Source: Deltaproteobacteria bacterium (GTDB lineage Bacteria > Myxococcota_C > UBA6777). Taken from it: a stretch of DNA of 62,184 nt. Every line of letters starts with the position of its first letter. The first letter of the stretch is position 1. The position numbers and the translations under genes were made by a program. The notes below the pieces were generated by a model. It saw only the letters and a program-made list of their open reading frames with translations. It was not told where the DNA came from and searched no databases. This document shows positions 27,297 to 35,708 of this stretch, piece after piece. Location of the stretch: assembly GCA_006226375.1 (NCBI GenBank), contig SBHC01000022.1:1-62184 (forward strand). Direction: 5' to 3'.

Positions 27297-28240
27297 CGTG
27301 CCCCCGTCAAGTATGTCTGAAGAAACTTCGCGCCGTTGTTGTAAAACACGTACGGAATCGCAGCAGCGTAGGGAGACTCAGCGAGCAGCTGGTATTGCAT
27401 ACGCAGGTTAAAGGGATAAGCTTGGGCGGCTGAGTCATTGCCCCAAAAGATCTTACGCCAATCCACCTCTATTCCCAAGCGGAGGATACGCTTCAAGGCC
27501 CAGATCCCTGGACCGCTAATGTCACCCCAAACGTTGTCGTGTTGCGTGACCATTTGGCATGCTTCTTCCACCCACTCGTTGCCACCCATGTGGCAGAGAA
27601 TGATCTGCAGCGACGGAAACTTTCGCGCCACCCGATCAAAGAAAATAGGACGGCAATATTTGGAATTGAGGAACAGTCCAGCTTTCTTTTCTTCGGCTTT
27701 GTGACGGGCCGTAATAAAACCCGTATGCGTCATCACGCACAGCCCAAGCTCCTCCATCGCACCCCAAAACTTATCGTACTTCGGCTCGTCCGGCTGAAAG
27801 CCCAGGCAAGGCAGTATTTTAATCACGCGATTGTTTTGCTTTGCGTACTTTTTGAGTTTCCACTTAACAAACGGAATCCGTGGGTCGGAGAACTGTGAGA
27901 TGTGAAAGAGCTGGGGATGTTCAGCTTTAAGGTCTCGGAGGTCCTGGTTGTTGTAGAGAGACGTTACTTTGTTGGGAACCGACTGAAGCAGCAATGACTC
28001 AATCGACAACGCTTCAATCATTTTCATCTGTAGCTGTAGGTTCCCTTCTTTTTTGGGGACAATCTGATGCATATCAATCAGCTTCTCAAGGCCAACATCA
28101 GGAAGAAGGGACAGAAGAAAGTCAGCGTCATGAAGCTTGGTTTCATCCGCAGGATATCCACAAAGAGGACAGTCTGCATCCTCTGGCTCAAGCATGCTGT
28201 TGCAATAGATATAGTTACAAAATCTCACGTTGCACCTCAT
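27293..28240 (-). CDS. Zinc-ribbon / amidohydrolase_2 family protein
   Basis: About 315 residues. The N-terminus carries a compact Cys module, CNYIYC then ten residues then CPLC, that looks like a zinc ribbon. The remainder is a TIM-barrel metal hydrolase of the amidohydrolase_2 type (PF04909), with DMHQIVP near strand 1 (only one His of the usual HxH), HTGFI, LCHMGGNEWVEEA and WGNDSAA. This superfamily includes decarboxylases and lactonases. The start is uncertain: ATG 28240 lacks a ribosome site, while GTG 28228 has GAGGTG 4 bases upstream and keeps the Cys module. It is the third gene of the operon, 65 bp after the megasynthase. Confidence 0.75.
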   Translation of the reverse strand: MRCNVRFCNYIYCNSMLEPEDADCPLCGYPADETKLHDADFLLSLLPDVGLEKLIDMHQIVPKKEGNLQLQMKMIEALSIESLLLQSVPNKVTSLYNNQDLRDLKAEHPQLFHISQFSDPRIPFVKWKLKKYAKQNNRVIKILPCLGFQPDEPKYDKFWGAMEELGLCVMTHTGFITARHKAEEKKAGLFLNSKYCRPIFFDRVARKFPSLQIILCHMGGNEWVEEACQMVTQHDNVWGDISGPGIWALKRILRLGIEVDWRKIFWGNDSAAQAYPFNLRMQYQLLAESPYAAAIPYVFYNNGAKFLQTYLTGAR

Positions 28241-28305
28241 CAACAAGAAAGTCTGCTTCAAAGAAACAGCCCGATGGTTCACCAAGGAAGCCCAAAGAGT
28301 GTACG

Positions 28306-31300
28306 TTAGGTTTCTCCGTCCTGGAAGCCTCGTCCCCATCGCTGTGTTTGATAAGCCTCTTGCGTCACCGTGTTGCCTAAGATCTGGACATGTCCGACCT
28401 CTTTCTCTTCCACATACACTTGAAGCTTGAGCTTGGCGAGGAATCTCTCTCCGACCTTTGTCGTTGTCAGGGGCCAGGCACGAAGCTCCACAGGCGAACC
28501 TTTCCGAATGGGTTCGCTCAACTCGATAGAAGAAGACAACAGCACAAACACGCGGTCCATCGGCTCTCCTTGCGAATGTGCCATCGCGGTCATGCATTGC
28601 CTCGACGCTTCAAGAAGATGCGTCATGCTAAGACCCGCTGAAGGTCCTTGCATCAGAGTATGAGACGAAGGTAGCTCACTGAGGGAGCAACGGTACTGTC
28701 CCTGGCTGGTTTGACGAAGAGGCCCAACCACAACGTTCTCCGTGTTCTCTTTGTGAACCAGACGTCTCTCCATCCGCGGCTGTTCGGCCTGTCGAGTCCA
28801 TCTTTCTTGTTGAGGCAACAACGCAGCGTAAGTTGCTTGGAAGGTAACACAAGACAGCGGAGGGGTAACGTTGGAGTCAAGAACCTGACCTCGAAGAACC
28901 TTGTCCCCTTCTTCCATAGTCACAACCAACGCTCCTTCTAGCTCTCCCCAAGCTTCAAACACAAGGGAAAGGGAAGTCAGAGCATAGCTTTGTTCAGGCG
29001 AACGGTTCGCGAAAGAAGCCTCTACCAATTGAGAGATCCCTTCAACAAAAAGAACCCCTGGAACGTGGTCATAAGGATGGTCAAAGAAAAAGGGATGACT
29101 TTGATCCACAGAAAGAGTAGCGGACCACGTCTTTCCCTGGTTATCTTGTTGCAGCGATGCCAAAACGGAGCGCTCCGAGGCACTGAAATGTTCGCGTTCC
29201 TCCTTGGGTTCGTGTTCTACGGGACTGTCTGTAGGAGGAAGACTGGAAGCAGCCTCCGTCGAGACACCTGTCTCACAAACTCGCTGCATCAACTCGGCTG
29301 GAGACGTTGCAAGAACGAGTTGCCCCTGGTAATCAGCCAACGACGGGAAGCACAAGAACAACTCATACCATAGCTCCATAAGATGCAACGATGTCAGCCC
29401 TATACTTTGGAACGAGGCAGACAAATCAAGATGCTCTGGTTCCAAGCCTGAAAGACGCAAAAGCCAGTGCTCCAACGTCGCCTGAAAGGCTTGGGGTGCA
29501 GGCAAGCCTGAATCAAACAGCACACCTTTGGGTGTTGCACTCTCGACTTCGCCATGAGCCTCTGCTGTCTGAAGCGAAGGAACAAACATCCCAGAAGACT
29601 GAGACTTGGGCGAAGCTGTGAACCAGTAGCGTTGACGTTGAAAAGGATACGTAGGAGCGGCCACTTTTCGTTGAGGACAAGGTTGGAAATAGCCTCTCCA
29701 GTCCACAGAAGTTCCTCTCACATAGAGAGAGCCCAAAGAGGATAGCATCTGCTCCCAAGGGTCTTTTCCCTTTTCCATGGAAGGCAACCAGTAAGCACGT
29801 TGCTTCGAGTCGTTGGAGACGCTCCTCTTCCCCAGCGCAAGCAAGATGGGTTGAGGCCCAACTTCAACATACGCAGCGATGTTGCGTCGTTCGAGACATT
29901 GAACCCCTTTGTAAAATTGCACTGGCTGGCGTATTTGTTTCACCCAGTACGAAGCATCAACATCTGTAGCTTCGGCTCCAGTAACATTGGTGATCCACGG
30001 CAAGCTCGGCTTGTGAAACTGAACCTTGTGGGCTGCGTCGTGAAACGCCTGTAGCATGGGCTCCATCATGCAAGAGTGGAAGCCATGTGAAACGGCCAGT
30101 CGGTGGGCTTTTTTGCCATCTCCACGAACCTGTTTGATGGCTTGTTCGACAGCGTCATCTCTCCCAGAAAGCACAACCTGATGAGGCCCATTGACTGCGG
30201 CAACATCGAGTCCTTCAATGGTATGAACAAGCTCAGCAGCAGCCTCCGAAGGAACATTCACAGCAACCATACAACCTGGGTCTTGGAGCTGCTGCATCAG
30301 CCGGCCTCTCTCCACAACCAATTGAAACCCATCTTTGTACGAAAGGACTCCTGCAAGCACTGCCGCAACATATTCTCCCACGCTGTGACCCATCACAACA
30401 TCCGGCTGAATCCCCCAGCTCTGCCAAAGCGTCGCGAGGGAATATTCCAATGCAAACAAGGCAGGCTGAGTGTACTCCGTTTGTTGAAGCAAGCGTTGGG
30501 TGTCTTCGTCAGGAGAGTCCGCAAGAAGCAACCCCCTCAACCGCTGCTGCAAGGGTTCGAGCGCGAGTTGAAGGCAAGACTCCAATGCTTCTCGAAACAC
30601 AGGATGCTTCACCAACTCCCGACACATCCCCGGATATTGCGAGCCTTGTCCAGTGAACAAAAAAGCAACGCGAGGAGAAGAACTGGCTCCCTGGCTTCGT
30701 TGCACCTCTCGCTCACGTAGCTTGCGATGCATGTCTTCCTCGGAACCTGAAAGGCAAACGGCTCGGTGAGAAAGAGGAGTCCGACCGACACTCAAGGTGT
30801 ACGCGAGATCCGTTCCTATCGACGTACCGGTTTGAAAGCACGATGCTGCCTGTTCAAGAGCTTGCTCCAAAGCTTGCTCCGATGAAGCAGAGAGGGGGAG
30901 CAAGAGGTGAGGATACGCAAACGAGGAGGGTTCAGAGACATACGGAGGAGCCTCTTCGACAATCAAATGGGCGTTGGTGCCAGTAAAACCAAAAGAGCTA
31001 ACGGCAGCCAGCCGGGGCTGCTTTTTTCGGCTCCACGGTACGGTTTGTGATGGAAGATGAAACACACCCGACATGGTGTCCAACATAGCATTGGGTTGGG
31101 ACAGATGCAGGTTCTGTGGAATAGCTTCATGATGCAAACAGAGGGCTGCTTTCATCAGCCCTGTTACACCAGCAGCAGACTCCAGATGCCCCATGTTGGT
31201 TTTGATGGCACCCAGATGGAGAGGACATCCAGAGTCTCGATCTTGTCCATACACATCGTACAAAGATTGTAACTCGATGGCATCTCCAAGCACCGTTCCT

Positions 31301-34224
31301 GTTCCGTGAGCCTCGACCAAACTCACCTCTGATGGTTCAATCCCAGCCCGGCTCAAGGCGCTCCGATACAGCTGCGCCTGCGCTCCGCCATGAGGTGCTG
31401 TAAAGCCGTTGCTTCGACCGTCTTGGTTGACAGCCGAGCCACGAATCACCGCATAAATGGTGTCGTTCTCTCGCTGAGCATCGGAGAGGCGGCGTAGCAC
31501 CAGAAAGACACAACCCTCTGCACGAACATAACCGTTTGCAGAAGCATCAAATGTTTTGCAGCGTCCATCGGGAGAGAGCATACCGGCTCGTTCGAGCATC
31601 TGCGACGTGACAGGATCCAAAAGGAGATTGCATCCCCCAGCAAGGGCCAAGTCGCATTCACCTTGCTGCAAGGAAGCAACCGCCTGGTGGGTTGCAACCA
31701 AGGACGAAGAGCAGGCGGTGTTCACCGAAATGGCTGGACCTTGCCACCCCAGAAAGTAAGAGATACGCCCAGCCACAGCGCTCAATGCGTTCCCAGTTCC
31801 GGCAAAGGGGTTAAGGCGTTCCTCTCCCCCATAAAGTTGAAGCAAGCTCCGATAGTCGCTGTTGTCCACGCCCACAAAGACGCCCGCATAGCGGTGGCTC
31901 CAGTCATCCGTGTTTACACCTGCATGTTCCAGAGCCTCCCAACTGACTTCCAGAGCGATGCGTTGCTGGGGATCAAGAACGGCTGCTTCCCGAGGGGTTA
32001 CCTGAAAGAACGGGGCATCGAACTGGTCGACATCATCGAGGAATCCGCCGAAGTGAGCACCGGTTCTTTCTTCCTCAGAAGAACCCCACCTCTCCGAAGA
32101 AACAACATTCACACAATCCTTCCCAGAGAGCAGCGCTTCCCAAAGCTGCTCTGCCGAACGGATAGCTCCAGGCAAACGACAAGCCATGCCAACAATCGCG
32201 ACGGGCTCGGAGAGAGAGGCATCAAACGAAACGTCTGGAAAGTGAGAAACCGACTGAAGACCCAAGCGAACGGCAAGGTGACGGGAAAGCTCCAGGAGGT
32301 TGGGGTGCTGCCATAAGGTAGCAGGAGGAACATCCAACTCCAACCAGGAAGACAACTGCGCACAGTACTGAACGGCCCGTGTAGAATCCAACCCAAAGCT
32401 TGCAAAAGGAACATTCGGTTCCACCGCAGCAACGGTTGTTCCAGTCAGAGTTGCAAGACTTGCACGAAGAGATTGAAACAACATCTCTGAGGACTGAGGA
32501 CGGTTCGAGAACAGCTCAACATCAGGGGGAACGACAGCTTCTTGAAACTCCTTGTGGGCAACAACCTTTAGTTCGTCGGATAGAAACAAATCACGGCATC
32601 GCTTGCGCTGAATCTTACCGCTTGATGTTTTGGGAAGAGACCTCCGCTCAATCAGAACAATGTGCTGTAGCCGAACCTCATGGTCATCAACGACTGCATT
32701 TTGAATGGCGGCAAAAATCGAGGAAGTGTCTTCAGCCGTTGGTGAGACTTCTTGCACAGCTACAATGCCCTCACCTTCGGCATCATGCTGAAAAACAGCG
32801 CACTGTCCACGCAACAAGTCAGGGTGACACATGGAGACAGAGTCTTCCAAGTCGTGGGGGTGAAGGTTTCGTCCCTTAACGATGAGAAGATCCTTCCAAC
32901 GACCGGTGATGTACAAGTTTTGTTCGTGATCAAGGAAGCCCAGGTCCCCTGTGCGGAAAAAGGTAGACTCAGGTTGCTCCAGGAGAGTGGCCTGGTATGT
33001 GTCTTGGGTTAAGGCTTCTCGCCCCCAGTAGCCTCGTGTAATCGAAGGACCTTGCACCCAGATCTCGCCGACCTCATGTGAACCACAAAGACGCCTTGTT
33101 TCAGGGTTCACAATACAGACTTGATGCTCAGGAATCACAGGACCACAAGAGACCAACCGTACACTCTGGTCTGACCCATCCTCCTTGACCTGATGCTGCT
33201 CCAACGCTTCTTTGTTCACATCCAGATACTTGTTGGGTTCCAGAGCCTTTTTCCCGGATAAAATCAAGGTCGTTTCAGCCATTCCATACGCAGGACAAAG
33301 CGTATCTGGAGAGTAACCAACCGTAGAAAAGACAGCCGCAAAACGGTCCAAGGTTTCGGCGCGTATAGGCTCGGCCCCGTTCAAGGAGATCTTCCAACAG
33401 CTCAGATCCAATGCCGCCAGCTCTTCGGGCCGAACAGTGTCCGCACACAGCGTGTAGGCAAAGTTCGGGGCACAGCTGGTCGTGATTCGTTGCTCCGAAA
33501 TGGTTCGCAGCCACAACAGCGGGTCTTTGATAAAGAAAATAGGTGGAAAGAGAAACACAGGAGCCCCAACAAAGATGGGGTAGAGGATGCCTCCGATTAA
33601 TCCCATGTCATGGTAAGGAGGCAACCAAGAGCATACTTTCTCTTCTGGAAGCCCGTATAGCTGTTGCAGCGAATGCAAGTTATTCAGAAGATTGGCATGA
33701 GTGACCATCACTCCCTTAGGATGGCCAGTACTTCCGGAGGTATACTGCAAGAAAGCAAGCGTACTTCCCTCAGGTTCATACGGTACATACACCCCATCTG
33801 TGCGAGATAAGAACGCTTCCACCACCAAAGGAGAACCTTCAAAGTTCGCCAGCTGCGAGATCATGTCGGATGTAAGAATAAAGCGAGCTTGTGCATCATC
33901 GATGATGGCTTGGAGCCGCTTCATGTGACGCTGTCGCAGAGGAGGATAGGCAGGCACAGCGACAAGGCCTGCGTACAAGCATCCCCAAAACGCTGCGATG
34001 TAAGGAACGCCCGGCTCCATCAACAACATCACGCGCTCTCCAGGAGAGTACCCCTCTTGTTCCTGCAAACAAGCGGCGATGCGAATGGCTTGTTCTCGTA
34101 ACTCTGTATAGCTTGCTATGACTTCTCCGTTGAAGCCATAAAAGTGACAGGCGACCCCATCAGGTTGGGTGGAAGCCTGCTTGTCAAGTACATCAAGCAT
34201 CGTGCGATAGGTAGAGTGAGCCAT
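28306..34224 (-). CDS. FAAL-ACP-KS-AT-ACP-AfsA polyketide megasynthase
   Basis: A 1972-residue type I synthase. Order: fatty acyl-AMP ligase (1-575; QYTSGSTGHPKGVM near 155-170), ACP1 (Ser614 in FGLDS), ketosynthase (about 665-1095; Cys838 in NTACSSSL), acyltransferase (about 1190-1500; Ser1281 in GHSVGEY), ACP2 (Ser1612 in IGLTS), then an AfsA-like double hotdog (about 1680-1960; HPFFFDHPYDHVPG from His1710, and LVHKEN around His1824). No KR, DH, ER or TE is present, so the expected product is a beta-ketoacyl-ACP one extender longer than the loaded fatty acid. AfsA joins such a chain to dihydroxyacetone phosphate in Streptomyces; here the domain would release the product (inference). Second gene of a five-gene operon. 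Confidence 0.92.
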   Translation of the reverse strand: MAHSTYRTMLDVLDKQASTQPDGVACHFYGFNGEVIASYTELREQAIRIAACLQEQEGYSPGERVMLLMEPGVPYIAAFWGCLYAGLVAVPAYPPLRQRHMKRLQAIIDDAQARFILTSDMISQLANFEGSPLVVEAFLSRTDGVYVPYEPEGSTLAFLQYTSGSTGHPKGVMVTHANLLNNLHSLQQLYGLPEEKVCSWLPPYHDMGLIGGILYPIFVGAPVFLFPPIFFIKDPLLWLRTISEQRITTSCAPNFAYTLCADTVRPEELAALDLSCWKISLNGAEPIRAETLDRFAAVFSTVGYSPDTLCPAYGMAETTLILSGKKALEPNKYLDVNKEALEQHQVKEDGSDQSVRLVSCGPVIPEHQVCIVNPETRRLCGSHEVGEIWVQGPSITRGYWGREALTQDTYQATLLEQPESTFFRTGDLGFLDHEQNLYITGRWKDLLIVKGRNLHPHDLEDSVSMCHPDLLRGQCAVFQHDAEGEGIVAVQEVSPTAEDTSSIFAAIQNAVVDDHEVRLQHIVLIERRSLPKTSSGKIQRKRCRDLFLSDELKVVAHKEFQEAVVPPDVELFSNRPQSSEMLFQSLRASLATLTGTTVAAVEPNVPFASFGLDSTRAVQYCAQLSSWLELDVPPATLWQHPNLLELSRHLAVRLGLQSVSHFPDVSFDASLSEPVAIVGMACRLPGAIRSAEQLWEALLSGKDCVNVVSSERWGSSEEERTGAHFGGFLDDVDQFDAPFFQVTPREAAVLDPQQRIALEVSWEALEHAGVNTDDWSHRYAGVFVGVDNSDYRSLLQLYGGEERLNPFAGTGNALSAVAGRISYFLGWQGPAISVNTACSSSLVATHQAVASLQQGECDLALAGGCNLLLDPVTSQMLERAGMLSPDGRCKTFDASANGYVRAEGCVFLVLRRLSDAQRENDTIYAVIRGSAVNQDGRSNGFTAPHGGAQAQLYRSALSRAGIEPSEVSLVEAHGTGTVLGDAIELQSLYDVYGQDRDSGCPLHLGAIKTNMGHLESAAGVTGLMKAALCLHHEAIPQNLHLSQPNAMLDTMSGVFHLPSQTVPWSRKKQPRLAAVSSFGFTGTNAHLIVEEAPPYVSEPSSFAYPHLLLPLSASSEQALEQALEQAASCFQTGTSIGTDLAYTLSVGRTPLSHRAVCLSGSEEDMHRKLREREVQRSQGASSSPRVAFLFTGQGSQYPGMCRELVKHPVFREALESCLQLALEPLQQRLRGLLLADSPDEDTQRLLQQTEYTQPALFALEYSLATLWQSWGIQPDVVMGHSVGEYVAAVLAGVLSYKDGFQLVVERGRLMQQLQDPGCMVAVNVPSEAAAELVHTIEGLDVAAVNGPHQVVLSGRDDAVEQAIKQVRGDGKKAHRLAVSHGFHSCMMEPMLQAFHDAAHKVQFHKPSLPWITNVTGAEATDVDASYWVKQIRQPVQFYKGVQCLERRNIAAYVEVGPQPILLALGKRSVSNDSKQRAYWLPSMEKGKDPWEQMLSSLGSLYVRGTSVDWRGYFQPCPQRKVAAPTYPFQRQRYWFTASPKSQSSGMFVPSLQTAEAHGEVESATPKGVLFDSGLPAPQAFQATLEHWLLRLSGLEPEHLDLSASFQSIGLTSLHLMELWYELFLCFPSLADYQGQLVLATSPAELMQRVCETGVSTEAASSLPPTDSPVEHEPKEEREHFSASERSVLASLQQDNQGKTWSATLSVDQSHPFFFDHPYDHVPGVLFVEGISQLVEASFANRSPEQSYALTSLSLVFEAWGELEGALVVTMEEGDKVLRGQVLDSNVTPPLSCVTFQATYAALLPQQERWTRQAEQPRMERRLVHKENTENVVVGPLRQTSQGQYRCSLSELPSSHTLMQGPSAGLSMTHLLEASRQCMTAMAHSQGEPMDRVFVLLSSSIELSEPIRKGSPVELRAWPLTTTKVGERFLAKLKLQVYVEEKEVGHVQILGNTVTQEAYQTQRWGRGFQDGET

Positions 34225-34281
34225 GTTTCTTACTTTGCTTCTGAAAAGGAAAAGGTAACATCCACAGTGAGGGCTGGCCCC

Positions 34282-35271
34282 TTATGTGTCTCTTTCTTTG
34301 GCAAGAAAGCCCTCACACACCCAGGACAATGTGTCGTCCAAGGAGCGGAACTGAAAGTCCAAAGCGTTCACAAGCTTGGCGCTGTCGTAGACATACCTCG
34401 ACGACGTGGACTGGGCATTTTCTTGTGTAATGAAAGGCTTGGATCCTGTAAACTTAGAGCGCAACGCTTCCAACCGCCAGGCGGCCTCAGCAACCCACTT
34501 GCTTAACTTTCGTCGAGGAGCAGGAACGCCCAATCGTTGTGCTATCTTCTCAAACAGCTCTTTGTAAGAGAGATGATGGGCAGACACGAGAAAACGCTCG
34601 CTTTTGTGTTTACCAGTCGTCAACTGGTAGATTGTGTCCTGCAAGTCTCGTATGTCGACGACATTGATGATACCGCTTGGATACAGGGTTTTCCCTCGCC
34701 AGACATAGTCAATCAATCGACCGCTGGACTGTTCCCAACCTCCACAACCCAGAACGACCGGAGGGTTCACGATGACGGCAGACAACCCTTCCGCGATAGC
34801 TTCCCACACGACCTGCTCCGCCAAAAACTTGGTCTTCGCATAGTGGGTGTTCTTCAAGGATTTTGACGTGTCAATGTGTTCATCAATCGAGAATCCCTTG
34901 GAGGGTTTGCCTAGCCCTGCGGATGAACCAACAAAGCACAGCTTTTTAGGCTGGTACTTACGACAAAGCTCAACAACATTTCGAGTGCCCTCAACATTCA
35001 CTTGGTACATTCGAGCGCGTGTTTCCGGAGAAAACGATATCATCGCGGCAGAGTGAATCACATAGGTTGACGAGGAAATAGCCTCCTCCATCAACGCTGG
35101 CTCTAACACATCCCCAACCACCCATGTCAGATGTTCTTGCACATCGTCAAGAGCGGATACATCCGAAGATTCACGTTTCAGCGCGACAACATGAAAGCCT
35201 TCTTTCACAAACGTTCGGCAGAGATAAGAACCCACAAAGCCTGTGGCACCCGTGATGAAAACCGAGTCCAT
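34282..35271 (-). CDS. Extended SDR, dihydroflavonol-4-reductase-like
   Basis: A 329-residue NAD(P)-dependent reductase or epimerase. GATGFVG forms the dinucleotide site; HSAAMISF, NVEGTRNVVEL and VGSSAGLG follow. The catalytic pair is intact in HYAKTKFLAEQ (Tyr and Lys). Sequence style matches the dihydroflavonol 4-reductase / 3-beta-HSD branch, which reduces a keto group. It is the first gene of the megasynthase operon, 57 bp upstream of that gene. AAGGACA precedes the ATG. A keto-reducing role on the megasynthase product, like BprA in A-factor synthesis, is possible but unproven. Confidence 0.9.
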   Translation of the reverse strand: MDSVFITGATGFVGSYLCRTFVKEGFHVVALKRESSDVSALDDVQEHLTWVVGDVLEPALMEEAISSSTYVIHSAAMISFSPETRARMYQVNVEGTRNVVELCRKYQPKKLCFVGSSAGLGKPSKGFSIDEHIDTSKSLKNTHYAKTKFLAEQVVWEAIAEGLSAVIVNPPVVLGCGGWEQSSGRLIDYVWRGKTLYPSGIINVVDIRDLQDTIYQLTTGKHKSERFLVSAHHLSYKELFEKIAQRLGVPAPRRKLSKWVAEAAWRLEALRSKFTGSKPFITQENAQSTSSRYVYDSAKLVNALDFQFRSLDDTLSWVCEGFLAKERDT

Positions 35272-35518
35272 TGTCCTTCAAAACCTTTCAGGGGAAATGA
35301 TGGAAGAAGGCTTACCAACCGACAATGGGCAAACCTTATTCTTCTTAATGAGAGAGCCGAGAGGTCATCTCACCCTCTTCTCACAAGAAAGGGCGACCTG
35401 TAAAGCAACCCTTTTTAAAAGCAAAAAGAGTACCAGGCTACCACCCTGAAAAGAAGACGCTTTTAAGTCAGAGAATTCCCCAACGCTGTTGTTTCTCAGG
35501 CAAGAACGTTTGCGCTGT

Positions 35519-35542
35519 TAACCTGTTCGATCGAGCAGGTTA
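35519..35542. promoter_or_regulatory. 24-bp palindrome, operator candidate
   Basis: TAACCTG-T-TCGA / TCGA-G-CAGGTTA: 11 of 12 base pairs are symmetric, with no loop. The size fits a dimeric repressor such as a TetR-family protein. It lies about 250 bp upstream of the first gene of the megasynthase operon, and 170 bp past the stop of the coiled-coil gene. A cruciform or terminator role is less likely, as no T-run follows. Confidence 0.5.
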
Positions 35543-35558
35543 CTCTCGAATAAGAGAG
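35543..35558. repeat. Single copy of the TCTCG-NNN-AAGAGA dyad
   Basis: CTCTCGAATAAGAGAG. It differs at only a few positions from the three dyads at 38552-38609 and directly follows the 24-bp palindrome. Upstream of the megasynthase operon. Recurrence in a second intergenic region suggests a shared DNA-binding protein. Confidence 0.45.
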
Positions 35559-35708
35559 AGGAATTCTTTGATCGATGAGTAGGAATTCAACATTTTGTAT
35601 GTATTCTTGTTTTAGGCAAAAAAGGAACTCGTTGGCATGAAGGAAGAAGCTCCGGTTCACTTATCGACGAGTCGGAGACTTGGGAGGCAGAACACAAAAA
35701 ACGCTCAC

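Larger units (their letters stand above)
35272..35708. other. Intergenic region upstream of the megasynthase operon (437 bp)
   Basis: No gene is supported here. It should contain the operon promoter. Visible elements are a TTCTTAATG motif (35342-35350), a CTTTTTAAAAG stretch, a 24-bp palindrome (35519-35542) and an adjacent CTCTCG-AATAA-GAGAG dyad (35543-35558). The region is A+T-richer than the flanking genes. A clear -35/-10 pair could not be assigned. Confidence 0.6.

Noticed and set aside
28306-29000. C-terminal hotdog region of the megasynthase read as a PKS dehydratase
   Set aside because: PKS dehydratases have HxxxGxxxxP and DxxxQ/H motifs and follow the AT directly. Here the region follows ACP2 and has HPFFFDHPYDHVPG and LVHKEN, which fit AfsA. 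A structural test is still needed.
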